Assembly: GCA_017389885.1 (NCBI GenBank)
Contig: JAFPDR010000148.1
Location: 1 to 7,069 of the forward strand
Length of the DNA: 7,069 nt
Source of the DNA: Kiritimatiellia bacterium
GTDB taxonomy: Bacteria; Verrucomicrobiota; Kiritimatiellia; RFP12; UBA1067
Direction of reading: 5' to 3'
Shown here piece after piece: positions 1 to 6,542 of the stretch. Below the pieces are notes generated by a model. The model had not been told where the DNA came from. It saw only the letters and a list, made by a program, of their open reading frames with translations, and did no database searches. Positions within the stretch are counted from its first letter, which is position 1, and each line of letters begins with the position of its first letter. Position numbers and translations under genes: made by a program.

Positions 1-1
1 C

Positions 2-625
2 CCGTGCGAGAAGGAGACCCTCTCGCTCGGCTTCGTCGGTCCCGTCGGACGCGAGGCGCTAAGGACGCGCGCGCCGCTCTCCGAGGAGGAGGCGGTGCTG
101 TGGATGAAGGGCGCCGTGGAGGAGCTCGTCGCGAAGCTGCACGCGGGGAAGCTCGAGTTCGAGGCGGCGGACCATCCGGCGTTCGCGAAGGGCGCCGCGC
201 TCGCGGTGAAGCTCAACGGACGCCAGGTCGGCGTAATGGGCGCGCTCTCGGCGAAGATGAGGCATCCGTACCGCCTCACGACGCAGATGGCGCTCTGCGA
301 GGTCGACCTGAAGCCTCTCCTCAAGCGCGTGAACGAGCTCGGGCGCGTCTCGCCCGTGCCGCAGTTCCCGCTCGTGAGGCGCGACATCGCTATCGTCGCC
401 GCGAAGTCGGTGACGAACGCCGCCGTTGAGGATGTCATCCGCAGGAACGGCGGAAAGGACCTCGTCAAGGTGACTCTCTTCGACGTCTTCAAGGACTCGC
501 GCGCCTACTCGCTCGAGTTCAGGTCTGCGGAGAAGACCCTCACCGACGAAGAGGTGGGCAAGGACTTCCAGCGGATCGTCGACGCCCTCAAGGCGACCGC
601 CGGCATCGAGGTGAGGGAAAGTTGA
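2..625 (+). CDS. pheT: Phenylalanine--tRNA ligase beta subunit, C-terminal part (5' end outside window)
   Basis: This is the end of the beta chain of the (alpha-beta)2 phenylalanyl-tRNA synthetase, the cytoplasmic enzyme that charges tRNA-Phe. The open frame runs in from the left edge and gives 207 residues; bacterial beta chains are usually about 790-800, so roughly three quarters lies outside. The first ~110 residues fit the end of the catalytic-like core domain (LSLGFVGPVGRE near the start; later LNGRQVGVMGALS and MALCEVDLKPLL). Residues ~116-207 are the FDX-ACB anticodon-binding domain: PQFPLVRRDIAIV at ~120-132, then VTLFDVFKD, AYSLEFRSAEKTLTDEEV and a final helix. The domain is complete and the stop is TGA at 623-625, so the 3' end is intact. 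A GTG at 95 and an ATG at 104 are internal codons, not starts. By usual gene order pheS would be expected upstream. Identification is by family motifs; I see no plausible alternative. Confidence 0.95.
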   Translation, partial: PCEKETLSLGFVGPVGREALRTRAPLSEEEAVLWMKGAVEELVAKLHAGKLEFEAADHPAFAKGAALAVKLNGRQVGVMGALSAKMRHPYRLTTQMALCEVDLKPLLKRVNELGRVSPVPQFPLVRRDIAIVAAKSVTNAAVEDVIRRNGGKDLVKVTLFDVFKDSRAYSLEFRSAEKTLTDEEVGKDFQRIVDALKATAGIEVRES

Positions 626-628
626 TTT

Positions 629-644
629 CAGGACGTGGGTCCTG
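629..644 (+). terminator. Small perfect hairpin just after pheT, possible weak terminator
   Basis: CAGGAC and GTCCTG form a perfect 6-bp stem around a GTGG loop, starting four bases after the pheT stop. The position fits a transcription end or mRNA 3'-protecting hairpin. No T-run follows (the next bases are tgttgcac), so it is not a textbook intrinsic terminator. A factor-dependent end or simple mRNA stabilisation is equally possible. Confidence 0.35.
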
Positions 645-684
645 TGTTGCACGCGGATTCAGCAGAAATTTCTTCGACCGACAT

Positions 685-762
685 TTTTAAAAGGGGGCAA
701 CCCCTACTAGGAACGACGGGTTCCGGAGATTCTGTGCTACGGCAACGTGGGATCTTTTAAAA
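685..762 (+). other. Predicted structured segment (closing stem plus three hairpins) in the leader of the exported-protein gene
   Basis: Four pairings can be read directly. (a) A closing stem, TTTTAAAAG (685-693) with CTTTTAAAA (754-762), 9 bp. (b) A hairpin 692-696/701-705 with a GCAA tetraloop. (c) GGAAC (710-714) with GTTCC (720-724). (d) CTACG (737-741) with CGTGG (746-750), again with a GCAA loop, extended by GATT (728-731) with GATC (751-754). The outer ends of (b) and (d) share two or three bases with stem (a), so they would trim or compete. The segment ends four bases before the ATG at 767, and no clear Shine-Dalgarno sequence lies between. This could be a cis-regulatory RNA of the downstream operon. 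It could also be a DNA-level element, since TTTTAAAA is self-complementary and occurs as a direct repeat. I compared it from memory with the common riboswitch classes and found no match. Confidence 0.35.
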
Positions 763-766
763 GTTC

Positions 767-1669
767 ATGGGAATGAATAGTGCAGTGGTGCGAATGGCGG
801 CGTTCGCCGCGTTTGCGGTTGCCGTGTCTGCCGCGGAGGCGGCGGAGGCGAAGCGTTCCTTCGGGGCGGTTCCGAAGCAGGCGCTCGTAGAGCTGAAGGC
901 GACGGTCGGCAAGCCGTTCTCGTCCGGGCTCGTATTCATCGACGGCAAGTTCATTCCGCCGCCCTACAAGGTTGAGCGCTTCGGCACGGCCTTCCGCATC
1001 AACGGACAGCAGGTCACGCGCCAGGTCATTCCCTGGGACGAGTTCCTCAAGACTCAGCCAGGAGTGCGCATAGAGCAGGTCGAGATCGCGCCTTCCGCCC
1101 CGGCGGAGTCCGCGGCTCCAGAGACCGCCGCCGCGGAGGCGGCGGAGCCGGCTGACGACGACTCCGACATATCCGACGACTTCGACGACCTCTTCGACGA
1201 CAACCCGAAGCCGAAGAAGAAGAAGGCTCCCGCTCGCGCCGCCGCGAAGAAGCCTGCGCCGCAGCCTTCCGCCCCGACCGTCGCGACGAAGGTCGTGTTC
1301 GACGGGACGTTCAGGCCGAACACCAAGACCAAGGCGATGGTCGACAGGCTAAACAAGATCCGCACGGACATGGAGGTCATGCTGCGCAAGGGCGGCACGT
1401 GCTTCTTCGGGACGCGCTACTCGACCGTGACTGCAGACCGCGCGCCGACGGACATGTTCCTCTCGGCCGTGCCGCAGGCCATGAGGGAGAACTCAAGCTA
1501 CGAGGACTTCGCCTCCGCCGTGCGCGCGAAGGGGATCGTGTTCCTCCCCGAATCCGTTCTCAGGGATCTCTTCCGCAACAGGCTCGACTACGTCAAGCTG
1601 CAGGAGCGCGCGCGGGCCGTCAAAGAGGAGCGGGCATGGGAAAAGAAGCTGAACAACTCTGTCCGGTGA
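767..1669 (+). CDS. Exported protein of unknown function with charged linker
   Basis: I do not recognise a named family. The 300-residue protein begins with a probable Sec signal: Arg9, a hydrophobic Ala/Val/Phe stretch at 10-23, and likely cleavage after an Ala between 23 and 28, so it should act in the periplasm or outer envelope. Residues ~32-105 form a compact region with GLVFIDGKFIPPPYKVERFG (54-73) and RINGQQVTRQVIPWDEF (77-93); this style of motif is familiar from exported proteins of PVC-group bacteria (recollection, not a search). Residues ~108-175 are a low-complexity linker: Ala/Glu/Pro, then an Asp-rich block (130-145), then a Lys/Ala/Pro block (148-167). Residues ~176-300 form a second, mostly helical region with one Cys (212) and a charged C-terminal helix. 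I chose the ATG at 767 because it gives the full signal peptide; ATG 773 is also possible. The 3' end overlaps the glycosyltransferase gene by 34 bases, so it is probably cotranscribed with it. Gene reality is well supported; function is unknown. Confidence 0.85.
   Translation: MGMNSAVVRMAAFAAFAVAVSAAEAAEAKRSFGAVPKQALVELKATVGKPFSSGLVFIDGKFIPPPYKVERFGTAFRINGQQVTRQVIPWDEFLKTQPGVRIEQVEIAPSAPAESAAPETAAAEAAEPADDDSDISDDFDDLFDDNPKPKKKKAPARAAAKKPAPQPSAPTVATKVVFDGTFRPNTKTKAMVDRLNKIRTDMEVMLRKGGTCFFGTRYSTVTADRAPTDMFLSAVPQAMRENSSYEDFASAVRAKGIVFLPESVLRDLFRNRLDYVKLQERARAVKEERAWEKKLNNSVR
1624..1630 (+). promoter_or_regulatory. Strong Shine-Dalgarno site of the glycosyltransferase gene, inside the upstream gene
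   Basis: AGAGGAG lies five bases before the ATG at 1636. It fixes the glycosyltransferase start, because the open frame extends upstream to at least 1399 without such a site. It sits within the last codons of the exported-protein gene, which points to translational coupling. It also shows this organism uses Shine-Dalgarno initiation, in contrast to the two promoters near 6440 and 6550. Confidence 0.85.
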
Positions 1670-2709
1670 CGGTACTCATACCGGCGTACAATCCGGACGA
1701 AAAACTGCTGGCGCTCCTTCCGAAGCTGAGGGAGCGCTTTTCGCGTATCGTCATCGTGGACGACGGATCCACCACCGGACGCGAGATATTCCCGCAGGCG
1801 GAGAAGTACGCAGAGAAGATACTCGTCCACGAGAGGAACCGCGGCAAGGGCGCCGCGCTCAAGACGGGATTCGCCTACATCGGCGACTCCGCGGACGTCA
1901 TAACCGCGGATGCCGACGGACAGCACACGCCCGACGACATCGCGAAGGTCGCGGAGGGGCTTAAGAGCCACCGCGACGGACTCGTCCTCGGCGTGCGCTC
2001 GTTCTCCGGCAAGGTCCCGCTGAGGAGCCGCTTCGGAAACTGGTGGACGCGCTGGTTCTTCTTCATGATGACTGGCCTCATGGTGCGCGACACGCAGACC
2101 GGGCTCCGCGGAATCCCCGCGGCGCTTCTGCCGCGCGTCGCCGGCATACCAGGAGACAGGTACGAGTACGAGATGGCGATGCTCGCGGACGCGAAGAACC
2201 ATCCGTCGCGTCCGCTCCAGATCCCGATCGAGACCGTCTACATCGACTCCAACGCGACGAGCCACTTCAATCCGCTCCTCGACACGATTCGGATATACCG
2301 CTCGCTCTTCCAGTTCTGCATATCGTCCGTGCTGTCGTTCCTCATCGACAACGGAATCTTCGCCGCCGTGATGTGGGCGCTGGCGGCGAAGGACACCCCG
2401 CGGCGGGACGACGTCCTGATAGCGCTCCTGGCGGCCAGGTTCGTGTCGTCGCACTTCAACTACTTCTACAACCGCTTCGTGGTCTTCAGGCGCGAGCGCT
2501 CCGCACCTCGCCGCCGCCACCGCAGCTACTACGGATACTTCGCGCTCGTCCTCGCGGTGGGAGCCGCGAGCTATGCGCTCACGGAAGGCTGCGCGGCGCT
2601 TCTCGACGTGCGCGGAGTCGCGGTCACGGCCGTGAAGATACTTGCCGACGTCGTTCTCTTCGTCGCAAGCTACCTCGTGCAGAAGAAGCTGATATTCCGC
2701 ACTAGGTGA
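1636..2709 (+). CDS. GT2 glycosyltransferase fused to GtrA-type membrane domain
   Basis: This 357-residue protein joins a cytoplasmic GT-A sugar transferase to a GtrA-like membrane domain. Residues ~10-215 are the GT2 part, resembling polyprenyl-phosphate sugar synthases: VTVLIPAYNP (11-20), VDDGS (41-45), NRGKGAALKTG (68-78), the metal/nucleotide-binding DADGQH (92-97), DTQTGLRG (152-159) and RYEYEMAML (175-183). Residues ~223-357 fit GtrA, with four predicted membrane helices: about 224-250, 260-284 (including ARFVSSHFNYFYNRFVVF), 297-320 and 332-352, ending in QKKLIF. From the families, the GT2 part likely transfers a sugar from a nucleotide donor to a polyprenyl phosphate, and GtrA-like domains are linked to moving such lipid-linked sugars across the membrane; the actual sugar is not visible. 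The start is fixed by the Shine-Dalgarno site at 1624-1630. It overlaps the upstream exported-protein gene by 34 bases, and its 3' end overlaps the convergent hrpA by 8 bases. Domain calls are confident; substrate and role in envelope glycosylation are inferred. Confidence 0.92.
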   Translation: MGKEAEQLCPVTVLIPAYNPDEKLLALLPKLRERFSRIVIVDDGSTTGREIFPQAEKYAEKILVHERNRGKGAALKTGFAYIGDSADVITADADGQHTPDDIAKVAEGLKSHRDGLVLGVRSFSGKVPLRSRFGNWWTRWFFFMMTGLMVRDTQTGLRGIPAALLPRVAGIPGDRYEYEMAMLADAKNHPSRPLQIPIETVYIDSNATSHFNPLLDTIRIYRSLFQFCISSVLSFLIDNGIFAAVMWALAAKDTPRRDDVLIALLAARFVSSHFNYFYNRFVVFRRERSAPRRRHRSYYGYFALVLAVGAASYALTEGCAALLDVRGVAVTAVKILADVVLFVASYLVQKKLIFRTR

Positions 2710-5700
2710 GACGCACTTCCGCCCACTTCGCGTCAAGGCGCTTCTCGCTGACCGGAATCGCCGCGCGCACCTCCGGCGCGAAGACCGAGACGCGGAACTC
2801 CTCCACCATCCAGCGGTATTCCGCGAGCGCGTCGCGGTCGATCTTCGCGTCCTTCGAGACGACTGCCTCGCGGTAGCGCTCCCAGTAGGGCGCGACGCGC
2901 GACTCCTTCGCGCGGTCTCCCGACGGATTCGACCGCGCGCGGTCTACGCGCACCGAGATCGCCTTCATGTAGCGCGCGTAGTGGCGAAGCCGCTCCGGTG
3001 AGACGGCCCGCAGAAAGCCCGGGAACACGAGCCACGCGAGCTGCGTGTCTATCGAGTCCGCGACGTCTTCCGCGGCGTTCGAGCGCGCGAGCGCGTCCGA
3101 GCAGTTCGCCGCGGCGTCGAGAGCGGACGCGAACAGCGACTCGATCTCCGCCTTCGCCGCGGCAAATGCGCCGCGCCTCTCCTTGAGCCGCGACTCGAAT
3201 TCGTCCTTGTCGCGCACGGAGGGAAGTCCGTCGACCATCGACGCCCTTACGGCCGACCACAGTATGTCCGAGCCGATGCGCTCTGAGTCGTAGCCGATTG
3301 ACTTGAGGTACAGCGCCGCGCCGAGGGAGAGTCGCTTCGTCTGGAACGACGGACGCGACGTTCCCGCTGTTCTCATGCACATCAGCCGCGCGACGCCCGC
3401 AGCGTGCGAGCGCGCCGCATCCGCCGCGGACTTGAACAGCCGCACGACGACGCCGTCTCCGCAGTCCGAGAGCGCGGGGTAGTGCGCGAGCGTCCAGCCG
3501 CCGCTCCGCGACTCGACCTGCTCCGCGATCGGTCCGAAATCCCAGTCGACGTGCTTTGTCTCCTCGCCCTGGAGGGGCCTGCGGCCGGACGATGCACCTG
3601 CCGCCGCGAGGGCCTCGTCGAGGTTTCGCGTGTCTGCGACGATGCGGCCGTCTTCGTCCTTGATCCTGTAGCGGACCATCAAATGCGGCGGATACTTCAC
3701 GTTCGCCCATGCGCTCTCCGGCACGATGATCCCGTTGTGCTCCCGAAGCACCTTCCTGAGCGCGTCGGCGAGCGGGGTTTCGTCCGGACGCAGAAGCGGC
3801 ATGAGTATCGCGACGGTATCGGAGATCGGCGAGACGACGCGCCTCAGCGAGGAGGGAAGCGTGCCGAGCATGAACGCAAGCTTCTCGGGAAGCGCGCCTG
3901 GAACGAGCCACTCCGCGTTCCACAGCGCGAGCGCGCCGGCGTCCGCCTTCGCGACCGTGCATGTTATTCCGTCCGTATTCGGATCGTCCGGTGTGTGCCG
4001 GTACGAGAGCGCAAGGCGCGCCTGGCCTATGCGCAGGGAATCCGGGAACGCCGTCGAAGAGGTTCCCACCTTCGGCAGCCATTTGCGTCTGTCGAGACGG
4101 AAGCGCGACTTCTCTTCCTCCGTCGCCGTCCTGAGCCACTTCGCGAGGTCGCGCGCCGAGACGATCTCGGGCGGGACCGACGCGTCGAAGTGGGCGGCGA
4201 GCGCGTCTTCGTCGAAGAGCTCCGGACGCCTCATGCGCTCCGCGCGGCGGAGCATTTCGGCGATGACGGACGAGTTCTCGCGCACTTCGCGCGGCGGATG
4301 CGGGAATTCGCGGCGGACGAGTCCGCAGAGGATGAACAGCCTGCGCGACACGACCGGGTCGATTCTGCTGTAGTCGCGGCGCCGCGCCGGGACGATGACG
4401 AGTCCGTAGAGAGTCACCTGCTCCGTCGCGCGGACGAATCCGTTCGCCGCGTCCCACTCCGGCTCGCGGTAGCTGCGCTTCACCACGTCGGCGGCGATGG
4501 ACTCGATCCAGCGCACGTCTATTACTGCGGCGTTGCGCGCGAAGAGGCGCGAGGTGTCGACAAGTTCGCCTGCGACGATCCACTCCGGAGCGTGGCTTGC
4601 GGTCCGCTGTTCGTGGTTCGCGGGGCGTGGCGCGCGAGTCTTCTTCGTCAGGACCGAGCTTGGATGCAGGGCGAAGCGGAGCGCGTGTGCGCCGCGGTAG
4701 TCGTGTTCCTCTGGGTCGAGGTGTCCGATGCGCGAGAGGAGCCCCGTCATCAGCGCGCGGTGGAGCGAGTCGGGTCCGCCGTTGTCGCTCTCTACGTCGA
4801 GTCCGAGGCGCTTCGAGAGTTCCGCGAGCTGACGCGACAGGTCTCGCCATTCGCGCATCTTCGGATAGGAGAGGTACGTCTTCTTCGCGAGCTTGCGCAG
4901 CTGCGACTGCGAGAGCGTCTTCGTCTGGTCGTCCCACCAGTTCCAGAGCGCGAGCGTCCCGAGGAAGTCCGAGCCCGGACGCCTGAACTGCGCGTGCGCC
5001 TGGTCCGCCTTCTCGCGCTCCTCGACCGGACGCCGCTTCGGGTCGTCGCAGCTCATCGCGGCGACTACGGGGATTGCGGAGGGGAGCGTCGCGAATTCGG
5101 AGGCGGCGATCAGCATACGCGCGAGGCGGGGCTCCACTGGGATTCGCGCGAGGCGGCGTCCCGTCTTGGTGAGCGCGATGGCGTGCTCCGCGTCGTGCCG
5201 TATCGCGCCGAGTTCGAGGAGTTCCTTGAGTCCTTCGCGCACCATAGCCGGCTTCGGAGGGTCGATGAAGGGGAACTCCTCGATGTTGCCGAGGCCAAGG
5301 TCGAGCATCGTGAGGATGACGCCGGCGAGCGAGGAGCGAAGGACTTCCGGCGGAGTGTACTTCTCGCGCGATTCGAAGTCCTCCTCCGAGTAGAGGCGCA
5401 CGCAAGTGCCGGGTCCGAGCCTTCCGCACCTTCCCGCGCGCTGCTTCGCCGAGGCCTGCGAGACGGGCTCGATCTGGAGGCGCTGCACCTGGGTGCGGTG
5501 TATGTAGCGCGAGATTCGCGCGAGCCCCGAGTCTATGACGGCGCGGATCCCGGGAATAGTGACCGAGGTCTCCGCCACGTTCGTCGCGAGGACGACGCGG
5601 CGGCGCGCGGAGAGGCGGAACGCGCGCTGCTGCTCGCCGGATGGCAGTGACGCGAGAAGGGGGATGATGTCGTCCGCGGCGAAGGAGGGCGTGCGGCGCA

Positions 5701-6427
5701 GATGGTCGGCCGTCTCGCGGATGTCGCGCTCGCCCGGGAGGAACACCAGCACGTCGTCCTTCGGCGGGAGTGTCGCGAGCGCGGCGGTTACGTCGCGCGC
5801 GAGGTCGCGCTCCTCGCGGTCCGGCGGCTCCATGTACCGCACCTCGATGGGGAAGAGCCTTCCAGGGACCGATATCGCCGGCGCGCCGTTGAAGAAGGCG
5901 GAGAAGCGCTCGGAGTCGAGCGTTGCGGAGGAGACGATCACCTTCAGGTCGCGGCGTTTCGCGAGGATGCGCTTGAGGATGCCGAGGAGGAAGTCGACGT
6001 TGAGCGTGCGCTCGTGCGCTTCGTCGACGATGATCGCGTCGTAGGCGCGGAGGAGCGGATCTGCGCGCGTCTCGGCGAGAAGGACTCCGTCGGTCATGAA
6101 CTTGACGCGGGTGGAGTCGGAGAGTTTTCTCGCGAACCTGTGCTGGTATCCGACTGTCGCGCCGACCTCGCATCCGAGCTCCTCGGCGACGCGTTCCGCG
6201 ACAGTGACCGCGGCGAGGCGGCGGGGCTGGGTGCAGGCGATGCGCCTTCCGCGCGCGCCGAGTCCGAGCTCCATCGCCATCTTCGGCAGCTGGGTGGTCT
6301 TTCCCGAGCCCGTGTCCCCGCATACTATCACGACCTGGTGCGACTTTAGGAGCGCGATGATCTCCGCCCGATGCTCGCATATCGGGAGGCTCTCGTTGTA
6401 CCTAAGCTCTGACGCCTCGTTGTCCAT
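2702..6427 (-). CDS. hrpA: ATP-dependent RNA helicase HrpA (DEAH box), full length
   Basis: HrpA is a cytoplasmic DEAH-box (SF2) 3'-5' RNA helicase; in E. coli it is linked to mRNA processing and rescue of stalled ribosomes. The 1241-residue product is close to the E. coli length (~1300). Helicase motifs in order: Walker A GDTGSGKT (37-44), TQPRR (66-70), KFMTDG (109-114), DEAH (135-138), SAT (167-169), TNVAETSVTIPG (282-293) and QRAGRCGR (329-336). Winged-helix/HA2 and OB-like regions follow to ~640, then the long HrpA-specific DUF3418 region (AGELVDTSRLFARNAA at 619-634, TEQVTLYGLVIVPARR further on, EYRWMVEEFRVSVFA near the end). All key residues are present. I chose the ATG at 6427 rather than the upstream ATG at 6529, because a TATAAT promoter lies between them and the 34 extra residues look non-coding. 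An ~18-residue insertion at 597-614 is unusual. The stop, TAG at 2704-2702, lies inside the end of the convergent glycosyltransferase gene. Confidence 0.95.
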   Translation of the reverse strand: MDNEASELRYNESLPICEHRAEIIALLKSHQVVIVCGDTGSGKTTQLPKMAMELGLGARGRRIACTQPRRLAAVTVAERVAEELGCEVGATVGYQHRFARKLSDSTRVKFMTDGVLLAETRADPLLRAYDAIIVDEAHERTLNVDFLLGILKRILAKRRDLKVIVSSATLDSERFSAFFNGAPAISVPGRLFPIEVRYMEPPDREERDLARDVTAALATLPPKDDVLVFLPGERDIRETADHLRRTPSFAADDIIPLLASLPSGEQQRAFRLSARRRVVLATNVAETSVTIPGIRAVIDSGLARISRYIHRTQVQRLQIEPVSQASAKQRAGRCGRLGPGTCVRLYSEEDFESREKYTPPEVLRSSLAGVILTMLDLGLGNIEEFPFIDPPKPAMVREGLKELLELGAIRHDAEHAIALTKTGRRLARIPVEPRLARMLIAASEFATLPSAIPVVAAMSCDDPKRRPVEEREKADQAHAQFRRPGSDFLGTLALWNWWDDQTKTLSQSQLRKLAKKTYLSYPKMREWRDLSRQLAELSKRLGLDVESDNGGPDSLHRALMTGLLSRIGHLDPEEHDYRGAHALRFALHPSSVLTKKTRAPRPANHEQRTASHAPEWIVAGELVDTSRLFARNAAVIDVRWIESIAADVVKRSYREPEWDAANGFVRATEQVTLYGLVIVPARRRDYSRIDPVVSRRLFILCGLVRREFPHPPREVRENSSVIAEMLRRAERMRRPELFDEDALAAHFDASVPPEIVSARDLAKWLRTATEEEKSRFRLDRRKWLPKVGTSSTAFPDSLRIGQARLALSYRHTPDDPNTDGITCTVAKADAGALALWNAEWLVPGALPEKLAFMLGTLPSSLRRVVSPISDTVAILMPLLRPDETPLADALRKVLREHNGIIVPESAWANVKYPPHLMVRYRIKDEDGRIVADTRNLDEALAAAGASSGRRPLQGEETKHVDWDFGPIAEQVESRSGGWTLAHYPALSDCGDGVVVRLFKSAADAARSHAAGVARLMCMRTAGTSRPSFQTKRLSLGAALYLKSIGYDSERIGSDILWSAVRASMVDGLPSVRDKDEFESRLKERRGAFAAAKAEIESLFASALDAAANCSDALARSNAAEDVADSIDTQLAWLVFPGFLRAVSPERLRHYARYMKAISVRVDRARSNPSGDRAKESRVAPYWERYREAVVSKDAKIDRDALAEYRWMVEEFRVSVFAPEVRAAIPVSEKRLDAKWAEVRLT

Positions 6428-6437
6428 TTCGCCGCAT

Positions 6438-6448
6438 ATTATACCAAA
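6438..6448 (-). promoter_or_regulatory. Extended -10 promoter of hrpA, nearly leaderless
   Basis: Read on the minus strand, this is TTTGGTATAAT: a perfect TATAAT (6443-6438) preceded by the TG of an extended -10. No TTGACA-like -35 is seen about 17 bases further up (6466-6461). Ten bases separate the hexamer from the ATG at 6427, so a normal start about seven bases downstream of the hexamer would leave a leader of roughly four bases. No Shine-Dalgarno sequence fits. The same 11-mer precedes the divergent GH43 gene. Confidence 0.75.
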
Positions 6449-6478
6449 AGGCAGAAGCTCGACGGCATCACGGTCCGG

Positions 6479-6490
6479 AAACGCGCGTTT
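6479..6490. repeat. 12-bp perfect palindrome between divergent promoters
   Basis: AAACGCGCGTTT reads the same on both strands. It lies upstream of both promoters of the hrpA/GH43 pair, about 35 bases from the hrpA -10. Its position suits a dimeric regulator site, but short CG-rich palindromes also arise by chance in DNA of this composition. Confidence 0.3.
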
Positions 6491-6504
6491 GCGGCGCGGG
6501 GGAG

Positions 6505-6527
6505 GCATCCCACAAAAAGGGGGATGC
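6505..6527. repeat. Inverted repeat (7-bp arms) upstream of the GH43 promoter
   Basis: GCATCCC (6505-6511) and GGGATGC (6521-6527) are perfect inverted arms around the 9-base spacer ACAAAAAGG. The right arm ends 20 bases before the GH43 -10 hexamer, so it would cover the missing -35 area. That fits an operator, or an activator site helping a promoter that lacks a -35. It is not a terminator: no T-run follows the stem on either strand. Confidence 0.4.
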
Positions 6528-6542
6528 ATCGCAGTTGCGCGC

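Noticed and set aside
664..673. AGAAATTTCT palindrome as an operator
   Set aside because: A single 10-bp AT-rich palindrome with no identifiable promoter next to it; chance cannot be excluded.
685..762. Known riboswitch in the leader (guanidine classes, cyclic-di-GMP, TPP, SAM, fluoride)
   Set aside because: Only fragments such as GGGTTCCG or an ACGG loop resemble guanidine classes; the other required conserved blocks are missing, so no named class is called.
684..763. Transposon or MITE flanked by TTTTAAAAG direct repeats
   Set aside because: No terminal inverted repeats beyond the self-complementary TTTTAAAA, only about 60 bases between copies, and no second copy in the window.
1399..1635. 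Upstream extension of the glycosyltransferase frame
   Set aside because: The extension is Arg-rich shadow of the exported-protein gene; the strong Shine-Dalgarno site at 1624-1630 and the GT2 domain beginning right after the ATG at 1636 fix the start.
3404..5650. 748-residue open frame antisense to hrpA
   Set aside because: Its Arg/Glu/Val-rich composition lacks recognisable motifs or a Shine-Dalgarno site, and it lies wholly inside a conserved gene; explained by codon bias.
2733..6380. 1215-residue open frame on the minus strand overlapping hrpA
   Set aside because: It is hrpA read in a shifted frame: very Arg/Ala/Pro-rich, with no domain motifs. GC-rich DNA rarely gives stops in such frames. 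The hrpA frame carries every helicase motif.
6428..6529. Longer hrpA start at 6529, adding 34 residues
   Set aside because: The perfect TATAAT at 6443-6438 lies inside the extension, and the added residues (Pro/Arg-rich) have no counterpart in the helicase family.
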